Of a stretch of 64,000 nt of DNA, positions 48,325 to 58,664 are shown in pieces. Within the stretch, counting starts at the first letter, position 1; the number at the start of each line of letters is the position of its first letter. Made by a program: the position numbers and the translations under genes. The notes under the pieces are model-generated. The model did no database searches. It was not told the origin of the DNA and was given only the letters and a program-made list of their open reading frames with translations. This DNA is from Ornithinimicrobium sp. CNJ-824 (GTDB taxonomy: Bacteria > Actinomycetota > Actinomycetes > Actinomycetales > Dermatophilaceae), in the NCBI RefSeq assembly GCF_001942405.1, contig NZ_MKKA01000033.1:141844-205843 (forward strand), given 5' to 3'.

Positions 48325-49535
48325 ATGAGCACCTCCCCCCTCGACCTGCCCGCCGACCACCCCTACGGTCCGCACCACCTGCCCTACGGCGCGGTGGCCC
48401 GTGACGGGGACGAGCCCTGGCTGGCGGTCCGGGTGGGCGACTCCGCCCTGGACCTGGCCTCGGCCACCCGCGACACGCCGTGGGCGGAGGCGTTGGCCGG
48501 GCCGGTGCTCAACCCCTTCCTCGACCTGGGGCCCGCGGCGTGGTCCGCGCTCCGGTCCTGGCTGCAGGCCCGGCTCGCCGAGAAGGAGGGACGGGAGCGA
48601 CTCGCGCCGCACGTGCACCCGCTCGAGGAGCTGGTTTCCCACCTGCCGTGGCCGTGGCGGACTACGTGGACTTCTACGCCGGCGAGCACCACGCGACCAA
48701 CGTGGGACGGATCTTCCGGCCGGACGGGGAGCCGCTCACCCCGAACTGGAAGCACCTGCCCATCGGCTACCACGGCCGCTCCTCCACCGTCGTCGTCAGC
48801 GGCACCGACGTGGTGCGCCCGCGGGGGCAGCGCAAGGGCAAGGACGACCCGGCCCCGGTCTTCGGCCCCTCCGTGCGCCTGGACATCGAGGCGGAGCTGG
48901 CGTTCGTCGTCGGCGGTGCCACCGCCCTGGGCACGAGCGTCCCGGTCGACCAGGCCGCCGACCACCTGTTCGGGGTCGCCCTGTTCAACGACTGGTCTGC
49001 CCGCGACGTGCAGGCGTGGGAGTACGTCCCGCTGGGCCCCTTCCTGGGCAAGTCCTTCGCCTCGTCGATGGGCGCGTGGATCACCCCTCTGGCCGCCCTC
49101 GAGAAGGCCCGCGTCCCGCTGCCCGGGCAGGACCCCGAGCCACTGCCCTACCTCAGGGGGCGGGCCGAGCACCTCTTCGGGCTGGACCTGACGATGGAGG
49201 TCCGGCTCAACGGCACGCTCGTGGCCCGCCCGCCCTACCGCGCCATGTACTGGTCCCCCACCCAGATGCTGGCCCACCTGACGGTCAACGGGGCCAGCCT
49301 TCGCAGCGGCGACGTGTTCGCCTCGGGCACCGTCTCGGGCGCGGAGCCGCACGAGCGGGGCTCCCTGCTGGAGCTGACGTGGAACGGCACCCGGCCGCTG
49401 ACGCTGGACGACGGCTCGACCCGGACCTTCCTCGAGGACGGCGACACCGTGACCATCACCGCCACCGCGCCCGGCCCGGGAGGAAGCGTCCTGCGGCTGG
49501 CCGAGGTCACCGGGACGGTGCTGCCGTCCCCGTGA
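48325..49535 (+). pseudogene. fahA: Fumarylacetoacetase, single frameshift
   Basis: Last enzyme of the homogentisate pathway: splits fumarylacetoacetate to fumarate and acetoacetate. About 404 residues after repair. First frame: HLPYGAVARDGDEPWLAVRV. Second frame, after a break near 48647: DYVDFYAGEHHATNVGRIF, LPIGYHGRSSTVVVSG, EAELAFVVGG, LFNDWSARDVQAWEYVPLGP, covering the metal and catalytic residues. One added base yields LVSHLPVAVADYVDFY. GGAAGGA lies just before the ATG. Directly downstream of the unknown gene. Confidence 0.9.
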
Positions 49536-49541
49536 GGGCGG

Positions 49542-50369
49542 TCAGCGGTTGCGGACCACGTTGGTCCGGGCCGCCTTGTCGTGGAGCGCCTGGCGCTTGC
49601 CGTCCCACAGCGGCCACAGCCCGTTGAGCAGCATGAAGATCTGGCCGAACCCGTTGATCGCCGAGGGCCCCTGCCAGACCAGCCCCCGGATCGCCGCCGC
49701 GCCCCAGGGCAGCTGCCCCGGCGTCTCGCGCATCCGCACGCGCAGCCCGGTGACGAGCTTGCCGACGGTGGCACCGACGAGGCGGAGCATGAGGATCTCG
49801 TAGGCCAGGCCGACGACCAGGCTGACCAGGCTGACCCGCATCAGGCCCGAGGCCAGCCCCTCGGGCACGTCCAGCGCCGAGGCCGGGTCGGCGGTGGTGA
49901 TCCAGGTCGTGTAGTCCTCCAGCAGGGTCGGGTCGACCAGCGGCAGGATGACGAAGCCCGTCACCAGGCTCAGCAGGATCCCGTCGACGATCCGGGCCAG
50001 CAACCGCATCCCCCAGCCGGCCAGCGGCTGGCCGTCAGGGGTGGTGTCCCGGCGCTGCGGCTGCTGCCCCCACGGGTCGTCCGCACCCGGCATGGGGGCC
50101 GACCACTGGCCCTGCTGCTGGCCGCCCCACCGGCCCTGCTCCTGGCCGCCCCACCGGCCCTGCTCCTGGCCGCCGGAGGGGCCCTGCCCGCCCCAGACCT
50201 GGGCCGGCTGGTCGGCCGGCCCAGGTTCGTGGTGGCTGCCGCCCTGACCGGCCTGGTCCAGGCCGGGCATGCGCTTGGGGCTGGTGTGGTGGCTCCACTG
50301 CACCCCGTCCCAGTAACGGAGGTTCTGGTCGTCCTGCGGGTCGTCGTACCACCCTGGCTGTTGGCTCAT
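49542..50369 (-). CDS. DUF2510/RDD-domain membrane protein
   Basis: A 275-residue protein: an N-terminal DUF2510 motif (PGWYDDPQDDQNLRYWDG), a Gly/Gln/Trp-rich linker with tandem GRWGGQEQ repeats (residues 65-90), and an RDD domain with about three membrane helices (ILLSLVTGFVILPLVD, VSLVVGLAYEILMLRLVG, GFGQIFMLLNGLWPLW). RDD proteins may be ion or solute transporters, but the role is unclear. It is inserted within the aromatic-degradation region; any link is unproven. Confidence 0.88.
   Translation of the reverse strand: MSQQPGWYDDPQDDQNLRYWDGVQWSHHTSPKRMPGLDQAGQGGSHHEPGPADQPAQVWGGQGPSGGQEQGRWGGQEQGRWGGQQQGQWSAPMPGADDPWGQQPQRRDTTPDGQPLAGWGMRLLARIVDGILLSLVTGFVILPLVDPTLLEDYTTWITTADPASALDVPEGLASGLMRVSLVSLVVGLAYEILMLRLVGATVGKLVTGLRVRMRETPGQLPWGAAAIRGLVWQGPSAINGFGQIFMLLNGLWPLWDGKRQALHDKAARTNVVRNR
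50110..50181. repeat. Three 24-bp tandem repeats in RDD-protein linker
   Basis: Three copies of a 24-base unit beginning CCCTGCT, at 50110, 50134 and 50158, the first two differing by one base. On the minus strand they encode GRWGGQEQ-type octapeptides. Copy number could vary without breaking the frame. Confidence 0.85.
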
Positions 50370-50391
50370 GGCCCCAGGGTGCCACGTCGGG

Positions 50392-51681
<1,290 letters not shown>

Positions 51682-51719
51682 TCAGGGCCGATCCGCTCGG
51701 CATCCTGCACACTGTGACC

Positions 51720-52181
51720 ATGACGAACCCGGTCGACGAGCTGGACGCCCGCCTGCTGACCCTCCTCGAGGAGGACCCCCACGTGGGGGTGCTGGGGGCC
51801 TCCCGCCGGCTGGGGGTGGCCCGGGGCACCGTCCAGAGCCGGCTGGACAAGCTCGTGGTCCGCGGGGTGATCCGCAGCTTCGCCCCGCAGCTGGACCCGG
51901 CGGCGCTGGGCTACCCGGTGATGGCGTTCTGCACCCTGGAGATCCGTCAGGGCACCGGCGGAGGACCGGTCGTCGAGCACGTCGCGGCCATCCCCGAGGT
52001 GCTGGAGGCGCACACGATCACCGGGTCCGGGGACCTGATGATCCGCGTGGTCGCCCGGGACAACGCGGACCTGCAGCGCGTCATCGACCTCGTCGTGGCC
52101 CACGAGATGGTGGAGCGCTCCTCGACGGTGATCTGCCTGTCGACCCGGGTCCCCTACCGGACCTCGCCGCTGGTCCCCTGA
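51720..52181 (+). CDS. Lrp/AsnC-family transcriptional regulator
   Basis: A 153-residue regulator: N-terminal winged HTH (DELDARLLTLLEEDPHVGVL, ASRRLGVARGTVQSRLDKLV) and C-terminal RAM effector domain (VLEAHTITGSGDLMIRVVAR). ATG at 51720 is chosen as CACACT lies 6 bases upstream; an in-frame ATG at 51657 would add a non-homologous stretch. Divergent from hppD, so it probably senses tyrosine or phenylalanine and controls aromatic catabolism; this is inference. Its 3' end overlaps the UbiB-like gene by 28 bases. Confidence 0.92.
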   Translation: MTNPVDELDARLLTLLEEDPHVGVLGASRRLGVARGTVQSRLDKLVVRGVIRSFAPQLDPAALGYPVMAFCTLEIRQGTGGGPVVEHVAAIPEVLEAHTITGSGDLMIRVVARDNADLQRVIDLVVAHEMVERSSTVICLSTRVPYRTSPLVP

Positions 52182-53872
52182 CGGCCCCGACGGGCGTCCC
52201 GCCGGTCGGTGACGACCGTGTGGCCGACGAGCACGAGCCCGGCGACCGCGGCGACGACGAAGAAGACGATGGCCACGGCCGGGTAGCCGAAGATCGTCCA
52301 GGCGGCCTCCACCCCCATCATCAACGCCGCGCCGACGATGATGGCCGAGAGCACCATGCCCACGACGACGCGGGTGGTCAGGTGCTGGGCGACCCGCAGC
52401 ACCCGCTGCTCGTCGAAGGCGTCGACGCGCACCGTCAGCTCCCCGTCCACGAGGGCGTCCATGATCCGGTTGGCCCGCCGCGGCAGCTGGGAGGTGAACT
52501 CCTTGGCCTCGATCGCCGCGGCCATCACCGAGCCGGGCGAGACCGACATCCCACCACGCAGGATCTGGTCGATGTTGCGGCGGACCGCGTCCGCGGGGGA
52601 GAAGGAGGGGTCCAGGTGCCGGGTGGCCTGGTCGAGGTTCAGCAGCGCCTTGCCGATCATGGCCATCTCGGGAGGGGGACGCAGCCCGTGGCGCCCGGAG
52701 AGCCGGGACAGCTCGACCATCACGCCACCGGTGTCCAGCTCCTCCCCCGCACCGACGGCCGAGGACACGAGGTGGCTGACGTCGTCCCGGAACCGGGCGG
52801 CGTCGTAGTCGGCGAGCGGGTGCCCCATGCCGGCCAGCACCCGGGCGGCCTCCTCCCCGTCGCCGTCGGAGACCGCGATGAGGAGCTTGACCACCTGGTC
52901 CTGGACCCTCCTGGGCACGGTCGCCACCATGCCCAGGTCGATGAGGGCCAGCCGGCCGTCGGCGGTGAGGATCATGTTGCCCGGGTGGGGGTCCGCGTGC
53001 AGCAGGCCCTCCTCGAGGATCATCCGCAGGTAGGCCCGGAACAGCTCCTCGCCGATGGGGGCACCGTCGACCTCCAGCATGCCCACGCCGCCGATGTCGG
53101 TGACCTTGCGGCCCTCGACGAACTCCATCGTCAGCACCCGGGAGGTGGTGTAGTCCTCCAGCGGGGCCGGCACGAGCAGGTGGTCGTAGCCGGCGGTCAG
53201 CTCGCCGAAGGTCCGCAGGTTGCGGGCCTCCTGACGGTAGTCCAGCTCGCCGGTCAGGGACCGGCGGAACTGCTCGAGCAGGTCCTGGGCACCGAACCGG
53301 CGGCCCAGGTCGGTGTGGAGGTCCGCGGCCCGCGCCAGCCGGGACAGCACCTCCATGTCCCCGGCGACCACCTCCCGCACGTCCGGGCGCTGGACCTTGA
53401 CGACGACCTCCCGCCCGCTGCGCGTGCGGGCCCGGTGCACCTGCCCCAGGGAGGCCACGGCCAGGGGTTCGGTGTCGAAGCGTTCGAACAGGTGGCGGAT
53501 CCGTGCCCCCAGCTCCTCCTCGACGATCGCCACCGCCTCCTCGCCGGGGAAGGGCTCCACCCGGTCCTGGAGCCGGGCCAGGGCCTGCGTCCAGGCCGGT
53601 GGGAGGAGGTCGTGCCGGGTGGAGAGCAGCTGGCCGAGCTTGATCCAGGTCGGGCCCATGGCCTCGAGGTCGGCGGCGAAGGACTCGGCGGTGGCCTCGT
53701 CCCCGCCGTCCAGGGCCGGGTCGACGCTGTCGGGGTCCCCCAGGCCGCTGGCGGTGACCAGGTCGGAGCGGCCGTAGCGGACGAGCAGCCTCACCAGGTC
53801 GCGGTAGCGGCTCAGCGAACCGGTCTGCTCGTCGGGCACGGGGCGTCTCCTTCGGGTCAGGGCGAGCGCCAC
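52154..53872 (-). CDS. ABC1/AarF (UbiB-like) atypical kinase
   Basis: A 572-residue UbiB-family protein. GPTWIKLGQLLSTRHDLLPP (KxGQ motif), PLAVASLGQVHRARTRSG (Ala/Ser-rich loop), EVVVKVQRPDV, GLLHADPHPGNMIL and LALIDLGMVATV (DLG metal site). Two C-terminal membrane helices (VVVGMVLSAIIVGAALMMGV and IFGYPAVAIVFFVVAAVAGL). The family supports quinone or lipid metabolism; actinobacteria make menaquinone, so the substrate is open. GTG start at 53872. Confidence 0.92.
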   Translation of the reverse strand: MALALTRRRRPVPDEQTGSLSRYRDLVRLLVRYGRSDLVTASGLGDPDSVDPALDGGDEATAESFAADLEAMGPTWIKLGQLLSTRHDLLPPAWTQALARLQDRVEPFPGEEAVAIVEEELGARIRHLFERFDTEPLAVASLGQVHRARTRSGREVVVKVQRPDVREVVAGDMEVLSRLARAADLHTDLGRRFGAQDLLEQFRRSLTGELDYRQEARNLRTFGELTAGYDHLLVPAPLEDYTTSRVLTMEFVEGRKVTDIGGVGMLEVDGAPIGEELFRAYLRMILEEGLLHADPHPGNMILTADGRLALIDLGMVATVPRRVQDQVVKLLIAVSDGDGEEAARVLAGMGHPLADYDAARFRDDVSHLVSSAVGAGEELDTGGVMVELSRLSGRHGLRPPPEMAMIGKALLNLDQATRHLDPSFSPADAVRRNIDQILRGGMSVSPGSVMAAAIEAKEFTSQLPRRANRIMDALVDGELTVRVDAFDEQRVLRVAQHLTTRVVVGMVLSAIIVGAALMMGVEAAWTIFGYPAVAIVFFVVAAVAGLVLVGHTVVTDRRDARRGRQGTSGEVR

Positions 53873-53896
53873 CCTACTGGGTGGTCTCCGGCGCCC

Positions 53897-55648
53897 TCAG
53901 CGGCGCCCGACGAACCACCGGCGGATCGTCTCGATCCGCGACGACACCTGCTCGCTGCTGGCGGTGGCCAGCTCGGGCCCGCCGCAGGTGCGGCGCAGCT
54001 CGGCGTGCACGACGGCGTGGGGCCGGCCGGACTTCTGCGCGTAGGCGGAGACCAGCTTGTTGAGCTCCTTGCGCTGCTCGGCCAGCGCCCGGTGCGCCGA
54101 GACGGCGCGTGCCCGCTCCTGGCCGCCGCCCCGGGTGACCTGCTTCTTCTGCCGCTCGCGCAGCACGTGGGCGACCTGGTCGGGCTCCAGCAGGCCGGGC
54201 AGACCCAGGTACTCCTCCTCGTCGTCGGACCCCGGCAGACCGCCGAGCCCGAACTGCTCGGCGTCGAAGAGGACGTGGTCGAACTCGGCCGCCGAGTGCA
54301 GCGCCTCGAAGGATCCCTCGAGCTCGTCGCTGGCCCCCTCGGCGGCGTTGGCCTGGGCCACCAGCTGGTCCTCGGGCGCCCACACCTCCTCGTCCTCGCC
54401 GGTCGACCGACGGTTGAGCACGTGGTCGCGCTCGAGCTCCATGCTGCCCGCGTGCTGGAGGATCAGCGGCACGCTGGGCAGGAAGATCGAGGCCGTCTCC
54501 CCCCGACGTCGGGCACGGACGAACCGGCCCACGGCCTGGGCGAAGAACAGCGGCGTGGAGGTGGAGGTCGCGTAGACGCCCACGCACAGCCGAGGCACGT
54601 CCACCCCCTCGGAGACCATCCGCACCGCGACCATCCAGCGCGAGGCGCCCTCGGCGAACTCCTCGATCCGGCCCGAGGCACCGCTGTCGTCCGAGAGGAC
54701 CACGGTGGGCCGCTCCCCCGTGAGCTCGTGCAGCTGCCGCGCGTAGGCCCGGGCCGAGCTCTGGTCCGTGGCGATGACCAGCCCGCCGGCGTCCTCGACG
54801 TGCCGCCGGACCTCGGAGAGCCGCTTGTCGGCGGCGGCCAGCACCGAGGGCACCCAGTCGCCGGCCGGGTCGAGCGCGGTCCGCCACGCCTGCTTGCTGA
54901 CGTCCTTGGTCATCGGCTCCCCGAGCCGGGCCTCCAGCTCGTCGCCCACCCGGGTGCGCCAGCGCATCGTGCCCCCGTAGGCCAGGAACAGCACCGGGCG
55001 CACGACCCCGTCCCGGAGCGCGTCGGCATACCCGTAGGTGTAGTCGGCGCTGGAGCGCAGCTCGCCCCCGTGGTCCATCTCGTAGCGCACGAACGGGATG
55101 GCGGCGGTGTCGGAGCGGAAGGGGGTGCCGGTCAGGGCGAGGCGCCGGGTGGCCGGCTCGAAGGCCTCGCGGATCGCCTCGCCCCAGGACAGCGCGTCGC
55201 CGCCGTGGTGGACCTCGTCGAGGATGACCAGGGTGCGGGCGGCCTCGGTGCGGGAACGGTGCAGGAGGGGCTTGCTGGCCACGCCGGCGTAGGTCACCGC
55301 CACCCCGTCGTAGTCGGCGCCGTGCCGGCCCTGGGCGTTGGCGAAGCGGGGGTCGATCCGGATGCCGACCTTCGCGGCGGCCTCGGCCCACTGGACCTTG
55401 AGGTGCTCGGTCGGGGCGACGACGGTGACGCGGGAGATCTCCCCGCGGTCCAGCAGCTCGGTGGCCACCCGCAGCGCGAAGGTCGTCTTCCCGGCGCCCG
55501 GCGTGGCCACGGCCAGGAAGTCACGGGGCCGCTCGGCCAGGTAGCGCTCCAGGGCAGCGGCCTGCCAGGCGCGCAGCTTGTTGGCGGTTCCCCAGGCGGC
55601 CCGCTCCGGGTAGGCGGGGGGCAGGTGGGACGCGGCGGAGGTCGACAT
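53897..55648 (-). CDS. DEAD/DEAH-box helicase (superfamily 2)
   Basis: A 583-residue SF2 helicase common in actinobacteria. Walker A AVATPGAGKTTFALRVA, VVAPTEHLKVQWAEA, DEVH box LVILDEVHHGGD, LALTGTPFRSD, then the second lobe with VRMVSEGVDVPRLCVGVYAT and FFAQAVGRFVRARRRGET. The C-terminal 200 residues, acidic then basic, have no known domain. Substrate unknown, probably DNA repair or RNA metabolism. It is followed 25 bases later by the UbiB-like gene. Confidence 0.93.
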   Translation of the reverse strand: MSTSAASHLPPAYPERAAWGTANKLRAWQAAALERYLAERPRDFLAVATPGAGKTTFALRVATELLDRGEISRVTVVAPTEHLKVQWAEAAAKVGIRIDPRFANAQGRHGADYDGVAVTYAGVASKPLLHRSRTEAARTLVILDEVHHGGDALSWGEAIREAFEPATRRLALTGTPFRSDTAAIPFVRYEMDHGGELRSSADYTYGYADALRDGVVRPVLFLAYGGTMRWRTRVGDELEARLGEPMTKDVSKQAWRTALDPAGDWVPSVLAAADKRLSEVRRHVEDAGGLVIATDQSSARAYARQLHELTGERPTVVLSDDSGASGRIEEFAEGASRWMVAVRMVSEGVDVPRLCVGVYATSTSTPLFFAQAVGRFVRARRRGETASIFLPSVPLILQHAGSMELERDHVLNRRSTGEDEEVWAPEDQLVAQANAAEGASDELEGSFEALHSAAEFDHVLFDAEQFGLGGLPGSDDEEEYLGLPGLLEPDQVAHVLRERQKKQVTRGGGQERARAVSAHRALAEQRKELNKLVSAYAQKSGRPHAVVHAELRRTCGGPELATASSEQVSSRIETIRRWFVGRR

Positions 55649-55740
55649 GGCCGACCCAGGATAGGTGGTCCCGGGGACAGACTCACCCGTCCCGGCGCGC
55701 CCGCGGGGACCGCCTCAGCCGTGGTATGGCGTGTCGCGCC

Positions 55741-56082
55741 TCAGTCCCCCGCGCCGCCGGAGTCCTTGCCGCCCCCGCCGTCCTGCGGGTCACGCAGACC
55801 GTCGTAGATCTCCTTGCACATCGGGCAGACCGGGAACTTCTCCGGGTCGCGCCCGGGGACCCACACCTTGCCGCAGAGCGCGATGACGGGGTTGCCGGTC
55901 ATCGCGCTCTCCAGGATCTTCTCCTTGCGCACGAAGTGGGCGAAGCGCTCGTGGTCGCCGGGTTCGGAGAGCCGTGGGTCGGCGCTGGTGTCGGTCCGTT
56001 CCAGCACTGCGGTCTGCGTCTGCGGTCCGGAGGGCGCCTCGGGGGTGTCGAGCGGCTGGTCGGAGCTGGTCACGGTCGCCAT
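55741..56082 (-). CDS. DUF3039 family protein
   Basis: A 113-residue actinobacterial DUF3039 protein: HERFAHFVRKEKILESAMTG, VIALCGKVWVPGRDPEKFP, CPMCKEIYD. The Cys residues (ALCGK and CPMC) suggest a small metal site. Function unknown. TAGACT lies 6 bases before the ATG, a clear leaderless-type start. Upstream of the helicase on the same strand. Confidence 0.9.
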   Translation of the reverse strand: MATVTSSDQPLDTPEAPSGPQTQTAVLERTDTSADPRLSEPGDHERFAHFVRKEKILESAMTGNPVIALCGKVWVPGRDPEKFPVCPMCKEIYDGLRDPQDGGGGKDSGGAGD

Positions 56083-56134
56083 GCGGCCAGTCTATGACCG
56101 GAGCCGCTCCGCCGGGAGGTCTCGGTGGTGCCGC

Positions 56135-56731
56135 TCAGTTGGTCTCCGGCACGTCGGTCCACGTGGTGACGAAGGCCATGCTGCTGCGCTGCCGCAGGAG
56201 CACCTCCCGCCACAGGCCGGCGACGTCCTCGTGGAAGGGGTCGCGCGGTTCCCGGGGGACGACGTACCAGGCCCCCCGGCGCAGCTCGGACTCCACCTGT
56301 CCGGCGGCCCAGCCGGAGTATCCGACGAAGATGCGGAACGCCCCCAGCTCGGGCACCACGAGAGGCGCGGGGGCGTCGAGGTCCACCAGGCCGATCCCGC
56401 CGAAGAGCAGCTGGGTCCCCAGGGGCGGGTCGTGCGGGTCGTGCCCCGGGACGCTCACCAGCCCCATGGCGGTGTCCGGCCCGACCGGCCCGCCCCGGAA
56501 GAGCACGCCGGGTGCGGTGACGAAGGGCTGCCACTGCGGCAGGACCGCCTCGACCCGGGCGTCCATCGGGCGGTTGAGGATGAGCCCGTGGGCGCCGTCG
56601 GCGTCGTGGTGCAGGACGAGCACGACGGCCCGCTCGAAGACGTCACCGGTCAGCGGGGTCGCCACGAGCAGGGACCCGGTCAGGTCCTGCCCGTCGGCGC
56701 GGCCCGGGCCTCGCGCCCCCGGCTCACTCAC
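56135..56731 (-). CDS. YqgE/AlgH family protein
   Basis: A 198-residue UPF0301/AlgH protein: LTGSLLVATPLTGDVFERAV, HDADGAHGLILNRPM, VLFRGGPVGPDTAM, FRIFVGYSGWAAGQVESEL. The family is linked to regulation of gene expression in proteobacteria, with no firm biochemical role. GTG at 56731 is chosen because GAGGGGAC lies 3-9 bases upstream and the motif follows soon after. It begins 20 bases after the VanZ-like gene. Confidence 0.92.
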   Translation of the reverse strand: MSEPGARGPGRADGQDLTGSLLVATPLTGDVFERAVVLVLHHDADGAHGLILNRPMDARVEAVLPQWQPFVTAPGVLFRGGPVGPDTAMGLVSVPGHDPHDPPLGTQLLFGGIGLVDLDAPAPLVVPELGAFRIFVGYSGWAAGQVESELRRGAWYVVPREPRDPFHEDVAGLWREVLLRQRSSMAFVTTWTDVPETN

Positions 56732-56750
56732 GCCGTCCCCTCGCGCGTCC

Positions 56751-57059
56751 TCATACCTCCATCTTGGCCCAGGACCGTGCCAGCCCGCGCGCCACGACGA
56801 CCCCGACCGCGACACCCACGAGGTTGGCGGCGGCGTCCCAGGGGTCCGTCATCCGGCCGGGGGCCACCCAGGACTGGACCGGCTCGGCGACGAGGGCGTG
56901 CAGGACGAGGACCGGCACCAGCCACCGGGCGCCGAGCAGCCACGCCAGGGCCGTCGGCCCGGCGAAGGCGAGCAGATGGCCCACCTTGTCGCTGCCGTCG
57001 GGGCCCTCCGGCCCGGGGACCGATGCGGAGTAGAGCCCGACCACCTGGACGGCGAGCAT
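56751..57059 (-). CDS. VanZ-like membrane protein
   Basis: A roughly 102-residue protein with three to four membrane segments (AWLLGARWLVPVLVLHALVA, NLVGVAVGVVVARGLA) and the VanZ-type motif SDKVGHLLAFAGPTALA. ATG at 57059 cuts into the first helix. An in-frame CTG at 57128, 3 bases after GGAGGG, would give MSAPGGGAAQDPVRLLGWVA and a full helix, so the true start may be a non-canonical CTG there. Function unknown. Confidence 0.75.
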   Translation of the reverse strand: MLAVQVVGLYSASVPGPEGPDGSDKVGHLLAFAGPTALAWLLGARWLVPVLVLHALVAEPVQSWVAPGRMTDPWDAAANLVGVAVGVVVARGLARSWAKMEV

Positions 57060-57124
57060 GACGAGCAGGGCGACCCAGCCCAGCAGCCGGACCGGGTCCT
57101 GGGCCGCTCCCCCGCCCGGTGCGC

Positions 57125-58543
57125 TCAGGAGCCCTCCCCCGCCCGGCGGTCCCGCGCGGCCTGCTCGACGGCCCGGGCCACCGCCGTCGTCGCGGCCGTG
57201 TTGAACACGCTCGGGATGATGTAGGTGGGGTTGAGCTCCTCGGGGGTGACGACGTCGGCGAGGGCCGAGGCCGCGGCGAGCAGCATCTCGTCGTCGACGT
57301 GGTCGCTCTGCGCGTCGAGGAGGCCGCGAAAGACACCCGGGAAGACCAGCACGTTGTTGATCTGGTTGGCGAAGTCGCTGCGGCCGGTCGCCACGACCGT
57401 CGCGTGCCGGCCGGCCTCGACCGGGTCGACCTCGGGCACCGGGTTGGCCATGGCGAAGACGACGGCGTCCTCGTTCATCTGCGCGATGTCCTCGCCGGTG
57501 AGGATGTTGCCGGCGGACACGCCGATGAAGACGTCCGCCCCGACGAGGGCGTCCTTGAGGGTGCCGGTCTCCATGGCCCGGTTGGTCTGGCTGGCGATCC
57601 AGGCCAGGTTGCCGTTGGTGCCGCGCATGACGTCGGCACGGCGGGAGTGCACCACGCCGTCGACGTCGGCCACGACCAGGTCGGTGGCTCCGGCGAGCAG
57701 GAGCAGGCGGATGATCGCCGAACCGGCCGCGCCGGCCCCCGACATGACGATCTTGACGTCGTCGAGCTCCTTGCCGACCACCCGGAGGGCGTTCTTCAGG
57801 GCGGCCAGCGCGACGATCGCGGTGCCGTGCTGGTCGTCGTGGAAGACCGGGATGTCCAGCTCCTCGCGCAGGCGTGCCTCGATGTGGAAGCAGCGCGGGG
57901 CGGAGATGTCCTCGAGGTTGATGCCGGCGAACCCGGGGGCGAGCGCCTTGACGATGCGCACGATCTCGTCGGCGTCGTGGGCGTCCAGGCAGATGGGGAA
58001 GGCGTCGATGTCGGCGAAGCGCTTGAACAGGGCCGCCTTGCCCTCCATGACCGGCATCGCGGCCAGCGGGCCGATGTCGCCCAGGCCCAGGACGGCCGAC
58101 CCGTCGGTGACGACCGCCACGGTGTTGCGCTTGATCGTCAGGCTCCGGGCGTCGGCAGGGTTCTCGGCGATCGCCTGGCAGATCTTGGCCACGCCCGGGG
58201 TGTAGACCAGGGACAGGTCGTCCCGGTTGCGGATCGGCAGCTTGGACCGCACCTCGAGCTTGCCCCCGAGGTGGGCCAGGAAGGTCCGGTCGCTGACCCG
58301 TCCGATCTCCACGCCGTCAACGCCGGCGATGGCCTCGACCACCTCGGCCGCGTGGGTCGTGCCGTGGGTGGCCACGGTCAGGTCCGCCTGGAGCCGCTCG
58401 GTGCCCGACTCGCTGATGTCCACCGCCGTGACCATCCCCCCGACGTCGGAGACCGCGGTGGTGATCTCCGAGACGGCGGTGACCCGGGCCGGGAGCTCGA
58501 GCCGGACGGTGATGGAGTTGGACACGGAGGGCACAGGGCTCAT
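57125..58543 (-). CDS. NAD-dependent malic enzyme with N-terminal ACT domain
   Basis: A 472-residue malic enzyme that decarboxylates malate to pyruvate, linking the TCA and glyoxylate cycles to pyruvate. An ACT regulatory domain (residues 5-85: SITVRLELPARVTAVSEITT) precedes LVYTPGVAKICQAIAENP (catalytic Tyr), GKAALFKRFADIDAFPICLD, FHDDQHGTAIVALAAL (metal Asp) and IVMSGAGAAGSAIIRLLLLA (NAD site). ATG at 58543 follows GGGG. Amino-acid control through ACT is inferred. Confidence 0.94.
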   Translation of the reverse strand: MSPVPSVSNSITVRLELPARVTAVSEITTAVSDVGGMVTAVDISESGTERLQADLTVATHGTTHAAEVVEAIAGVDGVEIGRVSDRTFLAHLGGKLEVRSKLPIRNRDDLSLVYTPGVAKICQAIAENPADARSLTIKRNTVAVVTDGSAVLGLGDIGPLAAMPVMEGKAALFKRFADIDAFPICLDAHDADEIVRIVKALAPGFAGINLEDISAPRCFHIEARLREELDIPVFHDDQHGTAIVALAALKNALRVVGKELDDVKIVMSGAGAAGSAIIRLLLLAGATDLVVADVDGVVHSRRADVMRGTNGNLAWIASQTNRAMETGTLKDALVGADVFIGVSAGNILTGEDIAQMNEDAVVFAMANPVPEVDPVEAGRHATVVATGRSDFANQINNVLVFPGVFRGLLDAQSDHVDDEMLLAAASALADVVTPEELNPTYIIPSVFNTAATTAVARAVEQAARDRRAGEGS

Positions 58544-58664
58544 GGGGGGACATTCTTCCCTGCCGGCTCGCCCGTTCCCGCATCCGGGTCGCCGGCGGAC
58601 AGAGGGCGGACGGGCACGTCGCCGGCGGCCGTGCGGTCCGGGATCCGACGGGAGAGACTGGGGC

